64,000 nucleotides of DNA from an uncultured Eubacteriales bacterium (GCA_902800625.1 CADCFG010000009.1:120498-184497); one strand, 5' to 3'; positions 1 through 8,071 are shown, counted from the stretch's first letter. A program made the numbers and translations. Notes: a model not told the origin generated them from the letters alone.

Positions 1-80
1 GGCACGTCCCAGTCCCGGTACTCGCCGGAGTCAGCCTTGAACCGCTCCAGCAGCTCCGTCAATCGCTTGAATTCCGCCAT
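1..80 (-). CDS. 5' end of an unidentified gene, cut by the window edge
   Basis: An ATG at position 80 opens a frame that stays open to the window edge, giving about 26 residues that begin MAEFKRLTELLERF. It starts three bases after the stop of the GH29 gene, so it is very likely the next gene of the same operon. Too little is visible to name it; an enzyme of the same glycan pathway would fit the context. Confidence 0.5.
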   Translation of the reverse strand, partial: MAEFKRLTELLERFKADSGEYRDWDV

Positions 81-83
81 GGC

Positions 84-1547
84 TCAGTCCACGTCGATCC
101 GGAACGCCACGGGCATGTCCGTATCGGTGCGGTACTCCAGGCGCAGGCCCTCGCCGTCCCGGGTGAAGGGCACCTGCGCGCCGCTCTCCAGCGCGGTGAC
201 ACCGCGAATGATGCCGTGGAAGTTGGTGGGCTTGCCGGGGTCCTGCTCGCCCAGGGAGCGAATCAGGTACTTCCCGTCTTCGCTGGCCTTCAGCACGATG
301 GCGTACACCGCGCCCTTCGACGTGGTGAAGCGGATGTCGGCGCTGGTAAAGTCCTTCTTGATGCCGTCGGTGAACCGGGCCTCGGCGATCTGGGTCGGGC
401 CCTCGCCGTACTTGCGCCAGGGCCGCGCACCGTAGATGGCCTCGCCGCTGTGGCGCATCCAGCCGCCGATCTTCTCCAGGATCGCCGCGTCCTCCTCCGG
501 GATGGTGCCGTCCGCCCGGGGCCCGATGTTCAAGAGCAGGCAGCCATTCTTGCTGACGATGTCCACCAGGTCGCGCACCAGGTCGAAGGCCTCGCGGTAC
601 TCGTTGCCCTCGGTGTGGCACCAGGAATTCAGCGCCACGGCGGTGTCCGTCTGCCAGAAGTAGGGCTTCACGTCGGCGAACTGGCCCCGCTCCACGTCCG
701 GCACGGCGCAGCCGAACAGGTAGGCGTCGTGCTTGTAGTTGATGACGACCTCGATGCCCCACTCCGCGGCGCGGTTGTAGTAGTAGGCGGCCAGCTTGCG
801 GATCCAGGGCTTGGCGGCGGCGTGCTCGATCCACCAGTCAAAGTAGAGCACGCGGGGGCGATAGCGGTCGATCAGCTCGCAGGTGCGCTCCAGCCAGTCC
901 TCCATGAACTCGTCCGTGGGCGCGGGCTCGCTGAACAGGTCGTCGAAGTTGCCTTCGGGCATGGCCGGCCAGTAGAGGTCGCCCTTTTGAAGCGGCTCGT
1001 GGATGTCGCTGTCGAAGTCCCGGCCATGGCCCATGAAGAACCAGTGCTCGATGCGGTGGGACGAGCAGCCGATGGTCAGCCCCCGGGCCTCGCAAGCGGC
1101 CTTCAGCTCGCCCAGGGTGTCCCTGTGCGGGCCCATCTCGAAGGCGTTGAAGTGGGAGAGGTCGCTTCTGTACATCTGGAAGCCGTCGTGATGCTCCGCC
1201 ACGGGCACCACGTACTTCGCCCCGGCCCGCTCGAACAGGCTCGCCCAGGCCTGCGGGTCGAACTTCTCGGCCTTGAACATGGGGATGAAGTCCTTGTAGC
1301 CGAAGTCCTTGTGGTTGCCATAGGTGGCGATGTGGTGCTCGTAGGCCTTGGAGCCGGGCATGTACATGTTGCGGGGATACCACTCGTTGTCGAAGGCTGG
1401 CACGCTGTACACGCCCCAGTGGATGAAGATGCCAAATTTGGCGTCGCGGTACCACTCCGGCACGCGATAGTTCGACAGCGATTCCCAGGTGTCGGCATAG
1501 GGCCCCTGGGCGATGACCTTTTCAATGGCGGCGAGGCGTTCGTTCAT
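84..1547 (-). CDS. alpha-L-fucosidase, GH29
   Basis: This predicted 487-residue enzyme would release alpha-linked L-fucose from oligosaccharides. It has the GH29 layout: FGIFIHWGVYSVP near residues 38-50, the HHDGF motif at 119-123 and the probable nucleophile Asp237 in VLYFDWW. No signal peptide is visible, so it should act in the cytoplasm on imported oligosaccharides. The ATG at 1547 follows AAGGAGG with a 7-base gap. It lies downstream of the GH31 gene in one operon, separated by about 90 bases that hold a nested hairpin. Fucosidase plus alpha-xylosidase suggests trimming of xyloglucan-type or other fucosylated side chains. Family assignment is firm; the linkage is inferred. Confidence 0.93.
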   Translation of the reverse strand: MNERLAAIEKVIAQGPYADTWESLSNYRVPEWYRDAKFGIFIHWGVYSVPAFDNEWYPRNMYMPGSKAYEHHIATYGNHKDFGYKDFIPMFKAEKFDPQAWASLFERAGAKYVVPVAEHHDGFQMYRSDLSHFNAFEMGPHRDTLGELKAACEARGLTIGCSSHRIEHWFFMGHGRDFDSDIHEPLQKGDLYWPAMPEGNFDDLFSEPAPTDEFMEDWLERTCELIDRYRPRVLYFDWWIEHAAAKPWIRKLAAYYYNRAAEWGIEVVINYKHDAYLFGCAVPDVERGQFADVKPYFWQTDTAVALNSWCHTEGNEYREAFDLVRDLVDIVSKNGCLLLNIGPRADGTIPEEDAAILEKIGGWMRHSGEAIYGARPWRKYGEGPTQIAEARFTDGIKKDFTSADIRFTTSKGAVYAIVLKASEDGKYLIRSLGEQDPGKPTNFHGIIRGVTALESGAQVPFTRDGEGLRLEYRTDTDMPVAFRIDVD

Positions 1548-1562
1548 GGGGAGACCTCCTTG

Positions 1563-1639
1563 TGTGTGTGGAGTTTCGAGTGTGGAATTGAGTCAGCGGG
1601 AGGCAATGCCTTCCCCTTTGGGGAAGGCTCATATGCCTA
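1563..1639 (-). repeat. intercistronic hairpin between GH31 and GH29
   Basis: A nested hairpin combines an inner stem GCCTTCCCC/GGGGAAGGC (about 1608-1628) with an outer AGGCA/TGCCT (1601-1605 and 1634-1638). The outer arm overlaps the GH31 stop codon (1637-1639). Toward the GH29 gene lie degenerate GTGTGGAGTTT-type units like those of the other intercistronic elements in this window. Confidence 0.6.
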
Positions 1640-3856
1640 CCTGTGCACGATCAGCTTATACGGCTTTTCGCAATCGGTCTGGACGGTGGTCTTGCCGTTT
1701 GCCGTGCGCACCACGTAGGTCGCGGCGACGCGGCCCTTCAGATCGGGCACGGTGACGGTGATCTCGCCGTCCTCGGGCTGATAGACGTGCAGCTCCAGGC
1801 CATCGGTATAGTCGTAGTCGGGCCGCTCCTCGCAGGCGCCCATGGGGATGACGCTGTTGGGGCGCGCCATCAGCGGCAGCGACAGGAAGTCGTGCGTCTC
1901 CCGCCGCCAGGTGTCGCCCTCGGCCTTTTCGCCGGAGAGGATGCTGGTCCAGGTGCCCGCGGGCAGGTAGTAATCCACGTGGCCGTCCGCGTGCATCACC
2001 GGAGCCGCCAGCAGGTTCGCGCCCAGCATATACTGCCGGTCGCAGGTTTCGCAGGCGATGCTGTCCGGGAACTCGATGAGCATGGGCCGGAGCACCGGCA
2101 CGCCGTGCTCGTGCGCTTCCACCGCCGCGCCGTACAGGTAGGGCATCAGGCGGTTCTTGAGCCGGGCGAACTTCTTGACCACCTCGTTGGCCTCGTCGTC
2201 GAACAGCCACGGCACCCGATAGCTGGACGAGCCGTGCAGGCGGCTGTGGCTGGACAGCAGCCCGAACACCGCCCAGCGCTTGTACACGTCGGCAGTGGCG
2301 GTCTGCTCGAAGCCGGCGATGTCGTGGCTCCAGAAGCCAAAGCCGCTGTGGCCGATGGACAGGCCGCTTCTGAGTGTCTCCGCCATGCTGCGGAAGGAGG
2401 CGCTGGAATCGCCGTTCCAGTGCACCGGGAACTTCTGGCCGCCCACGGTGGCGCTTCGGGCGAACACCACGGCGTCGCCCTCGCCCTTCACTTCCTCGAT
2501 GGTCTCGAACACCAGCTTATTATACAGATAGGTATAGTAATTGTGCATCCGCAGCGGGTCGCTGCCGTCGAAGTATTTGATGCCCCGCACCGGGATGCGC
2601 TCGCCGAAGTCGGTCTTGAAGGCGTCCACGCCCATGGCCATCAGCCTGCGCAAGCGCTCGGCATACCACTCCCGGGCCGCGGGGTTGGTCACATCCAGGA
2701 TCGCCGTGCCCGGCTGCCACATGTCCGTCTGCCAGGGGTCGCCGTTCTCCTTTTGGATGAAGAAGCCCTTTTCCACGCCCTCGTCGAACATGTTGCTCTC
2801 CTGGCTGATGTAGGGGTTCAGCCAGCAGCAGATGTGCAGCCCCCGGGCCTTCAGCTTTTTGAGCAGCCCCTCCGGGTCCGGGAACACGTCCGGGTCCCAG
2901 GTCAAATCTGTCAGGTGGTTCTCCTTCATCCAGAAGCAGTCGAAGTGGAACACGGAAAGGGGGATGTCCCGCTGGGCCATGCCGTCGATGAAGCTGGTCA
3001 CGGTGGCCTCGTCATAGCTGGTAGTAAAGCTCGTGGACAGCCACAGCCCGAAGCTCCAGGCCGGGGGCAGCGCCGGGCGGCCCGTGAGGGCGGTGTATTT
3101 GTCCAGGATGCCCTTGGGCGTTTCGCCGTAGATCACGTCATAGGTCATGCTCTGGCCCTGCAGGCTGAACTGCACCCGCTCCACCTTTTCGCTGGCCACC
3201 TCGAAGCGCACGTCGCTGCTGGATTCCACCAGCACGCCGTAGCCCCGGTTGGTCATGTAGAAGGGCACGTTCTTGTAGGCCATCTCGCTGGCCGTGCCGC
3301 CGTCGCCGTTCCAGATGTCGATGGACTGGCCGTTCTTCACATACTCGGTAAAGCGCTCGCCCAGGCCGTACACCCGCTCGCCCACGTCCAGGTCCAGGGA
3401 GTCGATCATGTAGTCGACGCCGCTTTCCCTGTGGTGGGCGTGGGCCATGCCGTGGTACTCGGATTCAGTCAGCAGCTTCCCGTCGCCCTCGTAGCGCACG
3501 CGCCAGCCCCGCTTTTTCTTGCTGACCACGGCCCGGGCGCGACCGCTCTCAAAGATATAAGCGTCCTCCGTCTCGGTGATGACGGGCCTGACCGGGCTCT
3601 CGTACAGTTCAAAGCTCGGGCCGGGATCCTGCTGGCCGCGGAAGTGCTCCACCTGCACGCGGATAATATCCGGCATGGGGGCGGTGAAGGTGACGGTGAG
3701 GGTGGCGTGGTTCAGCAGGTCGCCCCGGCCCTCGATGGGCACGGTGGCGCAGACCACCCGCAGCGCGTTATCCGTCATGGACGCGGTAAAACTCTGTATG
3801 GCGAAGTTGAAGTCATAGTCGGGCTTGTTCAGCCAGTAGCCGTCGGTGAATTTCAT
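1637..3856 (-). CDS. yicI: alpha-xylosidase, GH31 (YicI-like)
   Basis: The predicted 739-residue protein releases non-reducing-end alpha-xylose from xylo-glucosyl oligosaccharides. It matches the YicI subgroup of GH31 along its whole length: catalytic nucleophile Asp416 in KTDFGERIP, which is the same residue number as in E. coli YicI, and the acid/base Asp483 in WNGDSSASF. No signal peptide is present, so it is cytoplasmic. Its ATG overlaps the stop of the small membrane protein gene (ATGA). It would act on oligosaccharides produced or imported together with the neighbouring GH8 and GH29 substrates. Specificity for xylose over glucose is inferred from YicI similarity. Confidence 0.95.
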   Translation of the reverse strand: MKFTDGYWLNKPDYDFNFAIQSFTASMTDNALRVVCATVPIEGRGDLLNHATLTVTFTAPMPDIIRVQVEHFRGQQDPGPSFELYESPVRPVITETEDAYIFESGRARAVVSKKKRGWRVRYEGDGKLLTESEYHGMAHAHHRESGVDYMIDSLDLDVGERVYGLGERFTEYVKNGQSIDIWNGDGGTASEMAYKNVPFYMTNRGYGVLVESSSDVRFEVASEKVERVQFSLQGQSMTYDVIYGETPKGILDKYTALTGRPALPPAWSFGLWLSTSFTTSYDEATVTSFIDGMAQRDIPLSVFHFDCFWMKENHLTDLTWDPDVFPDPEGLLKKLKARGLHICCWLNPYISQESNMFDEGVEKGFFIQKENGDPWQTDMWQPGTAILDVTNPAAREWYAERLRRLMAMGVDAFKTDFGERIPVRGIKYFDGSDPLRMHNYYTYLYNKLVFETIEEVKGEGDAVVFARSATVGGQKFPVHWNGDSSASFRSMAETLRSGLSIGHSGFGFWSHDIAGFEQTATADVYKRWAVFGLLSSHSRLHGSSSYRVPWLFDDEANEVVKKFARLKNRLMPYLYGAAVEAHEHGVPVLRPMLIEFPDSIACETCDRQYMLGANLLAAPVMHADGHVDYYLPAGTWTSILSGEKAEGDTWRRETHDFLSLPLMARPNSVIPMGACEERPDYDYTDGLELHVYQPEDGEITVTVPDLKGRVAATYVVRTANGKTTVQTDCEKPYKLIVHR

Positions 3857-4014
3857 CCTCTGTCGTCCTCCGTTTGTGACTTGTTCGTCTTCTCCTGTTC
3901 CTCCCGGCGGCGCTTCAGCTCGTCCCGCCGCTTTTGCGACTTGATGTACACGTACAGCGCGTCGAAGGGGCCGATCACGAGGCAGACCAGCAGCGCGATC
4001 CAGTACCAGGGCAA
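3853..4014 (-). CDS. small single-pass membrane protein
   Basis: The predicted protein has about 53 residues and begins MPWYWIALLVCLVIGPFDAL, a hydrophobic segment of about 20 residues followed by a highly charged Lys/Arg/Glu tail. I prefer a TTG start at 4014 because AAGGAGG lies 8 bases upstream. The longer frame starting with ATG at 4077 would run through the promoter at 4049-4077. It is the first gene of the GH31-GH29 transcript and is coupled to GH31 by an ATGA overlap. No family was recognised; it may be a small accessory membrane protein. Confidence 0.7.
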   Translation of the reverse strand: MPWYWIALLVCLVIGPFDALYVYIKSQKRRDELKRRREEQEKTNKSQTEDDRG

Positions 4015-4048
4015 CGCCACCGCCTCCTTGTGCTTTCGTGCCGAGTTG

Positions 4049-4077
4049 ATTGTACCATCGCGCCCGGGGGGCGTCAA
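4049..4077 (-). promoter_or_regulatory. sigma-70-type promoter for the GH31-GH29 operon
   Basis: On the minus strand the sequence reads TTGACG (4072-4077), 17 bases, TACAAT (4049-4054). The -35 box overlaps the stop codon of the GH8 gene (4074-4076), so this is an internal promoter exactly at the gene boundary. Confidence 0.75.
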
Positions 4078-5177
4078 GATGGGTTCGGAGATTTATCCAT
4101 CCAGTTCACATACCGCCCGGCGCACATCAGCAGGCTGAAGAAATACAGGCAGTTATCGTAGTACCGCCGCGCGCCCTTGCGGGGCCCGGCGTCCCACAGG
4201 CGCCTGACCCAGTCCAGGTCCCCGGTGGCCAGGGACGCCGCCGCGGTGGTGGCCAGCAGACCCAGCGGGTGCATCACCGGCGTGCCCTCCAGGCTGCCGT
4301 CCAGCTGGCAGGCGGTCTCAAGCAGCTCCGGATTGTTGGCGACGGTCGCCTGCAGCCGCCGGGCTGCGTCGGTCAGCGCCGCCGTCGGGCCGAACCAGGC
4401 GGCGTCCAGGCCGATGTTCATGCCCACGCGATAGGCGTCGGAGAAGAAGGCCATGTTCTTGCCGAACAGCAGCTTGGTGGAGCCGTCGTATTCGGCGTAC
4501 TCCGGTGCAAGGCCCGTCACCGGGTGGCAGGATTTGGCGATGTATTCCCGGCTGGCCGCCGCCGCGGCGCGCCAGAATTCCCGGTCCTCCGGGTCGCAGC
4601 CCTGGGCGAACAGCGCGTAGAAGTGGGGCAGGTGGTAGGACGGATCGGAGAAATCCACCTCCGGGATGAACCGGATCAGCTTGTTCTCCGGGTCCCACAT
4701 GGCGCAGCCATTCTCGTTCAGCGCATCCTGGTGCACGCAGTGCCGCAGGATCTGACGGGCGGCATCGGCGTAGTCGCCGCCCCAGCGTGCCGCCGCGAAC
4801 AGCAGCGCCATGGCGTAATACTCCTCGCCGTCCGGCGCGGGGCCCTCGGCATTGTGGCTGCCGTCGGGCTTCACCGACCAGGCGAAGTAGCCTGCGTGGC
4901 GGCCGGAGCGCAGCAGCATGTAGTCGCAGGAGAACCGCCACAGCCTGTCGAAGATGTCTTGCCGATCCATCTGCACGGCCATCATCATGCCGTAGCTCAT
5001 GCCCTCGGTGCGGGCGTCGATGTTGCCGGTGTCCAGCATGTAGCCGTGAAGGTCATCCGGCTCGAAGTAGAAGCGCTCGGTTTCATCCTCGAAGATGGCA
5101 CGAAACGCCGCACTGACCTTGGCGTCGATCTCGGCCTCGGTCTTGCCGATTTGGGCAAACATGTTGGGATACTTCAT
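4074..5177 (-). CDS. reducing-end xylose-releasing exo-oligoxylanase, GH8 (Rex-like)
   Basis: The predicted protein of 367 residues removes xylose from the reducing end of xylo-oligosaccharides. The GH8 Rex signature DARTEGMSYGMM carries the probable catalytic acid Glu58, and FFSDAYRVGMN near residue 247 carries the candidate base. There is no signal peptide, as is usual for intracellular Rex enzymes. The ATG at 5177 follows GGAGG with a 7-base gap; another ATG at 5183 is too close to that site. It starts 2 bases after the kinase stop, so the two are co-transcribed. Together with GH31 this supports intracellular breakdown of xylan- or xyloglucan-derived oligosaccharides. Confidence 0.92.
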   Translation of the reverse strand: MKYPNMFAQIGKTEAEIDAKVSAAFRAIFEDETERFYFEPDDLHGYMLDTGNIDARTEGMSYGMMMAVQMDRQDIFDRLWRFSCDYMLLRSGRHAGYFAWSVKPDGSHNAEGPAPDGEEYYAMALLFAAARWGGDYADAARQILRHCVHQDALNENGCAMWDPENKLIRFIPEVDFSDPSYHLPHFYALFAQGCDPEDREFWRAAAAASREYIAKSCHPVTGLAPEYAEYDGSTKLLFGKNMAFFSDAYRVGMNIGLDAAWFGPTAALTDAARRLQATVANNPELLETACQLDGSLEGTPVMHPLGLLATTAAASLATGDLDWVRRLWDAGPRKGARRYYDNCLYFFSLLMCAGRYVNWMDKSPNPS

Positions 5178-5179
5178 GT

Positions 5180-5917
5180 TCATTCCTCCAGGATAAAGGT
5201 GTCGTCGTCCATGAGGCGCAAGGTCACATCCGCCGGGGCGGACTTCTCCAGGCACAGGCGGGCGTTTTCCATGTCGTTTTCCACCATGGCCCGCGCCGCC
5301 TCCGGCGGCTTGCCGGTGGACAGGTGCCGCGCCAGCAGCCGCCCCCGCAGACGCTCCGGGTCGGCGGTGATGAATACGGTATAGTCGGCGTACTTCCGCA
5401 GTTCCCGCCATCCAGGTTCGTCCAGCAGAAGGTAGTTGCCCTCGATGAGCGCGATCTCCCCCGTCACCCGCAGCGCGCCCTCCACCGGGTCGTGCAGCGT
5501 GCGGTCGTAGGCCGGCCATGGGCAATCCTCCCCCGCCGCCGCCCGGGCAAGGGCGCCTTGCAGCGCTTCCAGGTCGAAGGTCTCCGGCGCACCCTTGACG
5601 CGGGACATGGGAATGCTCTCGCCGCCCCGCAGGGTGGTGTGGCTCACCAGGTACGCCTGCCGCCTGTGGAAGCCGTCCATGCCCAGGGCAGTAAGCGGCT
5701 CCAGTCCCGGCGTTTCCCGGGAAAGCGCCTGGAGCAGCGCGGCCAGCGTGCTCTTGCCCGCCCCCGGCGGGGCCGCCAGCAGCGCCGCCACCCGCCGGCC
5801 CTTCTCCCGCCTCAGCGCCGTCAGCCGACGCAGCAGCGGCAGGAAGATGTCCCGCACGTTCCCGTCGCTGAATTCGGCCTGAACCGCCTGGCCGCTGTTT
5901 TCAAGCATCCGCCGCAC
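5180..5917 (-). CDS. P-loop sugar/nucleoside kinase (uridine kinase/pantothenate kinase superfamily)
   Basis: The predicted protein has 245 residues with a Walker A motif APPGAGKST near residue 50, followed by the superfamily segments ALGMDGFHR and a later ALIEGNYLLLDE motif that resemble uridine kinase, phosphoribulokinase and YggC/FrcK-type kinases. The substrate cannot be read from the sequence; a sugar released by the neighbouring hydrolases or a nucleoside are both possible. A GTG start at 5917 is placed 9 bases after GGAGG, whereas the ATG nine bases further in is badly spaced. It is the first gene of the GH8 transcript and is divergent from the WYL regulator. Confidence 0.8.
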   Translation of the reverse strand: MRRMLENSGQAVQAEFSDGNVRDIFLPLLRRLTALRREKGRRVAALLAAPPGAGKSTLAALLQALSRETPGLEPLTALGMDGFHRRQAYLVSHTTLRGGESIPMSRVKGAPETFDLEALQGALARAAAGEDCPWPAYDRTLHDPVEGALRVTGEIALIEGNYLLLDEPGWRELRKYADYTVFITADPERLRGRLLARHLSTGKPPEAARAMVENDMENARLCLEKSAPADVTLRLMDDDTFILEE

Positions 5918-5977
5918 CGCCGTCCACCTCCCGCATACAGTTTACCACGCCTGCCCGCCGCCGCGCAACGGCGGTTT

Positions 5978-5996
5978 CATATTTTCCTGAAATATG
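5978..5996. promoter_or_regulatory. palindromic operator candidate
   Basis: A perfect inverted repeat CATATTT-TCCTG-AAATATG lies between a weak -35 (TTTCAT, 5975-5980) and a -10 (TATACT, 5998-6003) that reads into the WYL regulator gene. Its position suggests autoregulation and possibly control of the divergent kinase-GH8 operon. The regulator that binds is inferred. Confidence 0.5.
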
Positions 5997-6033
5997 TTAT
6001 ACTGTTTCCATCAACCGATGGGAGGCGCTGGGC

Positions 6034-7026
6034 ATGAAGGGTGAGAACCAGAAGCTGAAGATGCTGTACCTGACCAGGCTGTTCATGGAGCAGACGGACG
6101 ACGAGCACGGTCTGACCATGCCGGAAATCATCGACTGGCTTTCCGCCCGGGGCGTGAACGCCGACCGCAAGACGCTGTACCTGGACCTGGAGGAGCTGCG
6201 CCGCTACGGGCTGGACATCCTCACAGAGCAGGTGGGCCACAAGACCTATTACGCCCTGGGCGCGCGGGATTTCGAGCTGCCGGAGCTGAAGCTGCTGGTG
6301 GACAGCGTGCAGGCGGCGAAGTTCATCACGGACAAGAAGTCCCGGGAGCTGATCCGCAAGCTGGAGGGGCTGGTTTCCGCCCACCAGGCGCGCCAGCTGC
6401 ACCGCCAGGTGCTGATCTCCGGCCGGGTGAAGACCATGAACGAGTCGATCTACTACAATATCGACAAGCTCCACGGGGCCATCAATGCCGACGCCCAGAT
6501 CCGCTTCCAATACTACCAGTGGAACGTGAACAAGGAAATGGAGCTGCGGCGGGGCGGCGCGGTGTACCAGGTGAGCCCCTGGGCGCTGATCTGGGACGAT
6601 GAGAATTACTATCTGGTGGCCTACGACGCTTCGGACAACAAGATCAAGCACTACCGGGTGGACAAGATGCTGCGCATCCGCATCACCGACGAGCGCCGCC
6701 TGGGCCGGGACACCTTCAAGGCCTTCGACATGGCCCGCTACGCCAAGAGCCTGTTCGGCATGTACGGCGGCGAGGAGACGGCCGTGACGCTTCAGGGCGA
6801 GAACCGGCTGGTGGGCGTGGTGATCGACCGCTTCGGCAAGGACATCGCCCTGGTGAGCGTGGACGGCGACCACTTCGAGGCCAGCGTGAACGTGGCCGTC
6901 AGCTCCCAGTTCTTCGGCTGGGTGATGGGCCTGGGCGGCGGCGTGAGGATCACCGGGCCGGAGCCTGTGGTGCGCAGGATGCGTCAGGAGGTCAAAAAGC
7001 TGGCAGAGCAGTATCTGCAGGATTGA
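6034..7026 (+). CDS. WYL-domain transcriptional regulator
   Basis: The predicted protein has 330 residues. An N-terminal winged helix-turn-helix (about 10-75, with TMPEIIDWL and ADRKTLYLDLEELRRYG) is followed by a linker and a WYL domain with QYYQWN and the SPWALIWDDENYYLVAYD stretch, then a WCX-like C-terminal part. Such proteins are ligand-sensing repressors or activators; the ligand is unknown. The ATG follows GGGAGG. It is divergent from the kinase-GH8-GH31-GH29 cluster, which makes that cluster its most likely target. Confidence 0.9.
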   Translation: MKGENQKLKMLYLTRLFMEQTDDEHGLTMPEIIDWLSARGVNADRKTLYLDLEELRRYGLDILTEQVGHKTYYALGARDFELPELKLLVDSVQAAKFITDKKSRELIRKLEGLVSAHQARQLHRQVLISGRVKTMNESIYYNIDKLHGAINADAQIRFQYYQWNVNKEMELRRGGAVYQVSPWALIWDDENYYLVAYDASDNKIKHYRVDKMLRIRITDERRLGRDTFKAFDMARYAKSLFGMYGGEETAVTLQGENRLVGVVIDRFGKDIALVSVDGDHFEASVNVAVSSQFFGWVMGLGGGVRITGPEPVVRRMRQEVKKLAEQYLQD

Positions 7027-7143
7027 CCGCCGCAGGGCACCGAACGGAATGTGACGGAAAAAACGATATATCGAGGGTGAAAAACGGTACACCAAAACCG
7101 ATTGTTACAACATCGTGGGCGTTTTTCAGGACACCCCCTTTGA

Positions 7144-7149
7144 TACACT
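7144..7149 (+). promoter_or_regulatory. extended -10 promoter for the mini-gene cluster
   Basis: TGATACACT (7141-7149) has the form of an extended -10 (TG-n-TACACT). It lies 40 bases before the first mini-gene. The -35 region is only T-rich (TTTTTC near 7122), so this is a modest call. Confidence 0.35.
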
Positions 7150-7188
7150 GTTTTCAGACGGAAGACAGAGCGTCAAGGGGGTTTTCAA

Positions 7189-7344
7189 ATGCACAGCATC
7201 CACTACGTACAGAAGATCAAGAAGCGCGGGCCCTTCGGCATCCCCTACACCGCCCTGATGGTGCGGGTGGCCCACGTAGACGAGCGCCACTGGCAGCGGC
7301 TCAGGAACCGCCGCTTTTCCCTGAACGACCTGCTGATCTACTGA
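7189..7344 (+). CDS. mini-protein of 51 residues, unknown
   Basis: This ORF starts at an ATG with AAGGGG about 8 bases upstream and encodes a basic 51-residue protein beginning MHSIHYVQKIKKRGPFG and ending FSLNDLLIY. It has no signal peptide or membrane segment. It is followed 14 bases later by a second mini-gene with its own ribosome site. No family was recognised. The regular spacing, good ribosome sites and shared terminator support real translation. Confidence 0.6.
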   Translation: MHSIHYVQKIKKRGPFGIPYTALMVRVAHVDERHWQRLRNRRFSLNDLLIY

Positions 7345-7358
7345 CGGAGGTGAGGATC

Positions 7359-7487
7359 ATGTTCAACCCCAAGGGCTATTACACCAACCAGGGCTATACC
7401 GGCTTTTTGCCGGACGGCGGCCGCATGGCCTTCCCCACCCAGGAGGAATACCTGGATTTCCTGCGCGAATGGCAGGAGGCGGCATGA
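7359..7487 (+). CDS. mini-protein of 42 residues, unknown
   Basis: The predicted 42-residue protein begins MFNPKGYYTNQGYTGFLPD and ends in an acidic, aromatic helix-like stretch (EEYLDFLREW). The start has GGAGG 9 bases upstream. Its stop overlaps the start of the next mini-gene (ATGATG), implying translational coupling. The Tyr/Gly-rich first half and helical second half suggest a small folded or docking peptide; no function can be assigned. Confidence 0.6.
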   Translation: MFNPKGYYTNQGYTGFLPDGGRMAFPTQEEYLDFLREWQEAA

Positions 7488-7612
7488 TGGCGGAATTGGA
7501 AAACACGCCCGCCGCGCCTCAGGAGAGCGCGCCAGGAAAGGACGACGCCCCGGAAATGGACATCGACTTCTGGACGCTGCTGGTGGAGGCGCGGATCATA
7601 CAGGTGGGATAA
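7484..7612 (+). CDS. mini-protein of 42 residues, acidic, unknown
   Basis: The predicted protein (42 residues if the first of two adjacent ATG codons is used) has a Pro/Ala/Glu/Asp-rich disordered first half and ends DFWTLLVEARIIQVG. It overlaps the preceding mini-gene by four bases and ends just before a strong terminator. A ribosome site, AGGAGG, lies in the end of the preceding gene. Function unknown; lineage-restricted partners in a three-gene mini-operon seem likely. Confidence 0.5.
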   Translation: MMAELENTPAAPQESAPGKDDAPEMDIDFWTLLVEARIIQVG

Positions 7613-7658
7613 AAAGGGGCCGTCTCAAAACCGTGATGTTTTGAGACGGCCTCTTTTC
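7611..7658 (+). terminator. rho-independent terminator of the mini-gene operon
   Basis: A 14-bp stem (7618-7631 with 7638-7651) with a 6-base loop is followed by TCTTTT. The A-run on its left side would let it work for the opposite strand as well, where the small membrane-protein operon ends. Confidence 0.85.
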
Positions 7659-7737
7659 AATGCCTGTAGGCGACGATGAAGGCGGCGATCATCGCCGCGA
7701 TCAACACGCCCACGGCCAATATCGAGCCGATGCTCAC
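7657..7737 (-). CDS. 26-residue membrane peptide
   Basis: A GTG-started frame encodes MSIGSILAVGVLIAAMIAAF plus the tail IVAYRH, a single hydrophobic helix. GGAGGGGAG lies about 10 bases upstream and an in-frame stop just before the GTG fixes the start. It is the last of three small membrane-protein genes transcribed away from a KdpD/KdpE-like pair. No family was recognised; a KdpF-like or regulatory membrane peptide is conceivable. Confidence 0.5.
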   Translation of the reverse strand: MSIGSILAVGVLIAAMIAAFIVAYRH

Positions 7738-7774
7738 GCTGGTTCACTCCCCTCCAGGCCGGTTTCCGGCAGCC

Positions 7775-7864
7775 TCACTTCTTCCGCCGCTCCTGTACGG
7801 ACTTGACGATGCCGGTGACGATCGCCGCCACCAGTACGCCGACCACCAAAATCTTGCTGATCAT
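7775..7864 (-). CDS. 29-residue cationic membrane peptide
   Basis: The frame encodes MISKILVVGVLVAAIVTGIV followed by KSVQERRKK: one membrane helix with a strongly basic tail. Its ATG overlaps the stop of the preceding 59-residue gene (ATGA), so the two are translationally coupled. The shape resembles small regulatory or toxin-like membrane peptides, but there is no sequence match I can name. Confidence 0.55.
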   Translation of the reverse strand: MISKILVVGVLVAAIVTGIVKSVQERRKK

Positions 7865-8040
7865 TTCAAAAGCTCACCCCTCTCCGCGTTCGCGCCTGCC
7901 AGGGCCTTTTTCTTCTCCCGGCGCATGATGGGCAGCCACTCCCTGAAGGCGATCACGATGGGCACGCCCACGCCGATCACGGACATGAGCAGGCAGTTCA
8001 CAAATTCTTTCTTCGCGGCTTCGTATTCCTCGCTGTACAC
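7861..8040 (-). CDS. 59-residue membrane protein
   Basis: A GTG start has AAGGAGG 7 bases upstream. The protein has a charged N-terminus (MYSEEYEAAKKEF), a membrane segment (CLLMSVIGVGVPIVIAF) and a basic Lys/Arg-rich cytoplasmic tail. It is the first gene of a three-gene small-protein operon and is divergent from the KdpD/KdpE-like genes. Function unknown. Confidence 0.6.
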   Translation of the reverse strand: MYSEEYEAAKKEFVNCLLMSVIGVGVPIVIAFREWLPIMRREKKKALAGANAERGELLK

Positions 8041-8071
8041 GACGAGCCCTCCTTGTTATCCAAATCGGGCC

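Noticed and set aside
216..1718. Long plus-strand frame opposite the GH29 and other genes (and similar long opposite frames elsewhere)
   Set aside because: They are mirror frames caused by high GC; their translations are Val/His/Leu/Gly-rich without recognisable domains or ribosome sites.
7657..7864. The 26- and 29-residue membrane peptides as KdpF
   Set aside because: Only size and hydrophobicity agree; no kdpA, kdpB or kdpC is adjacent.
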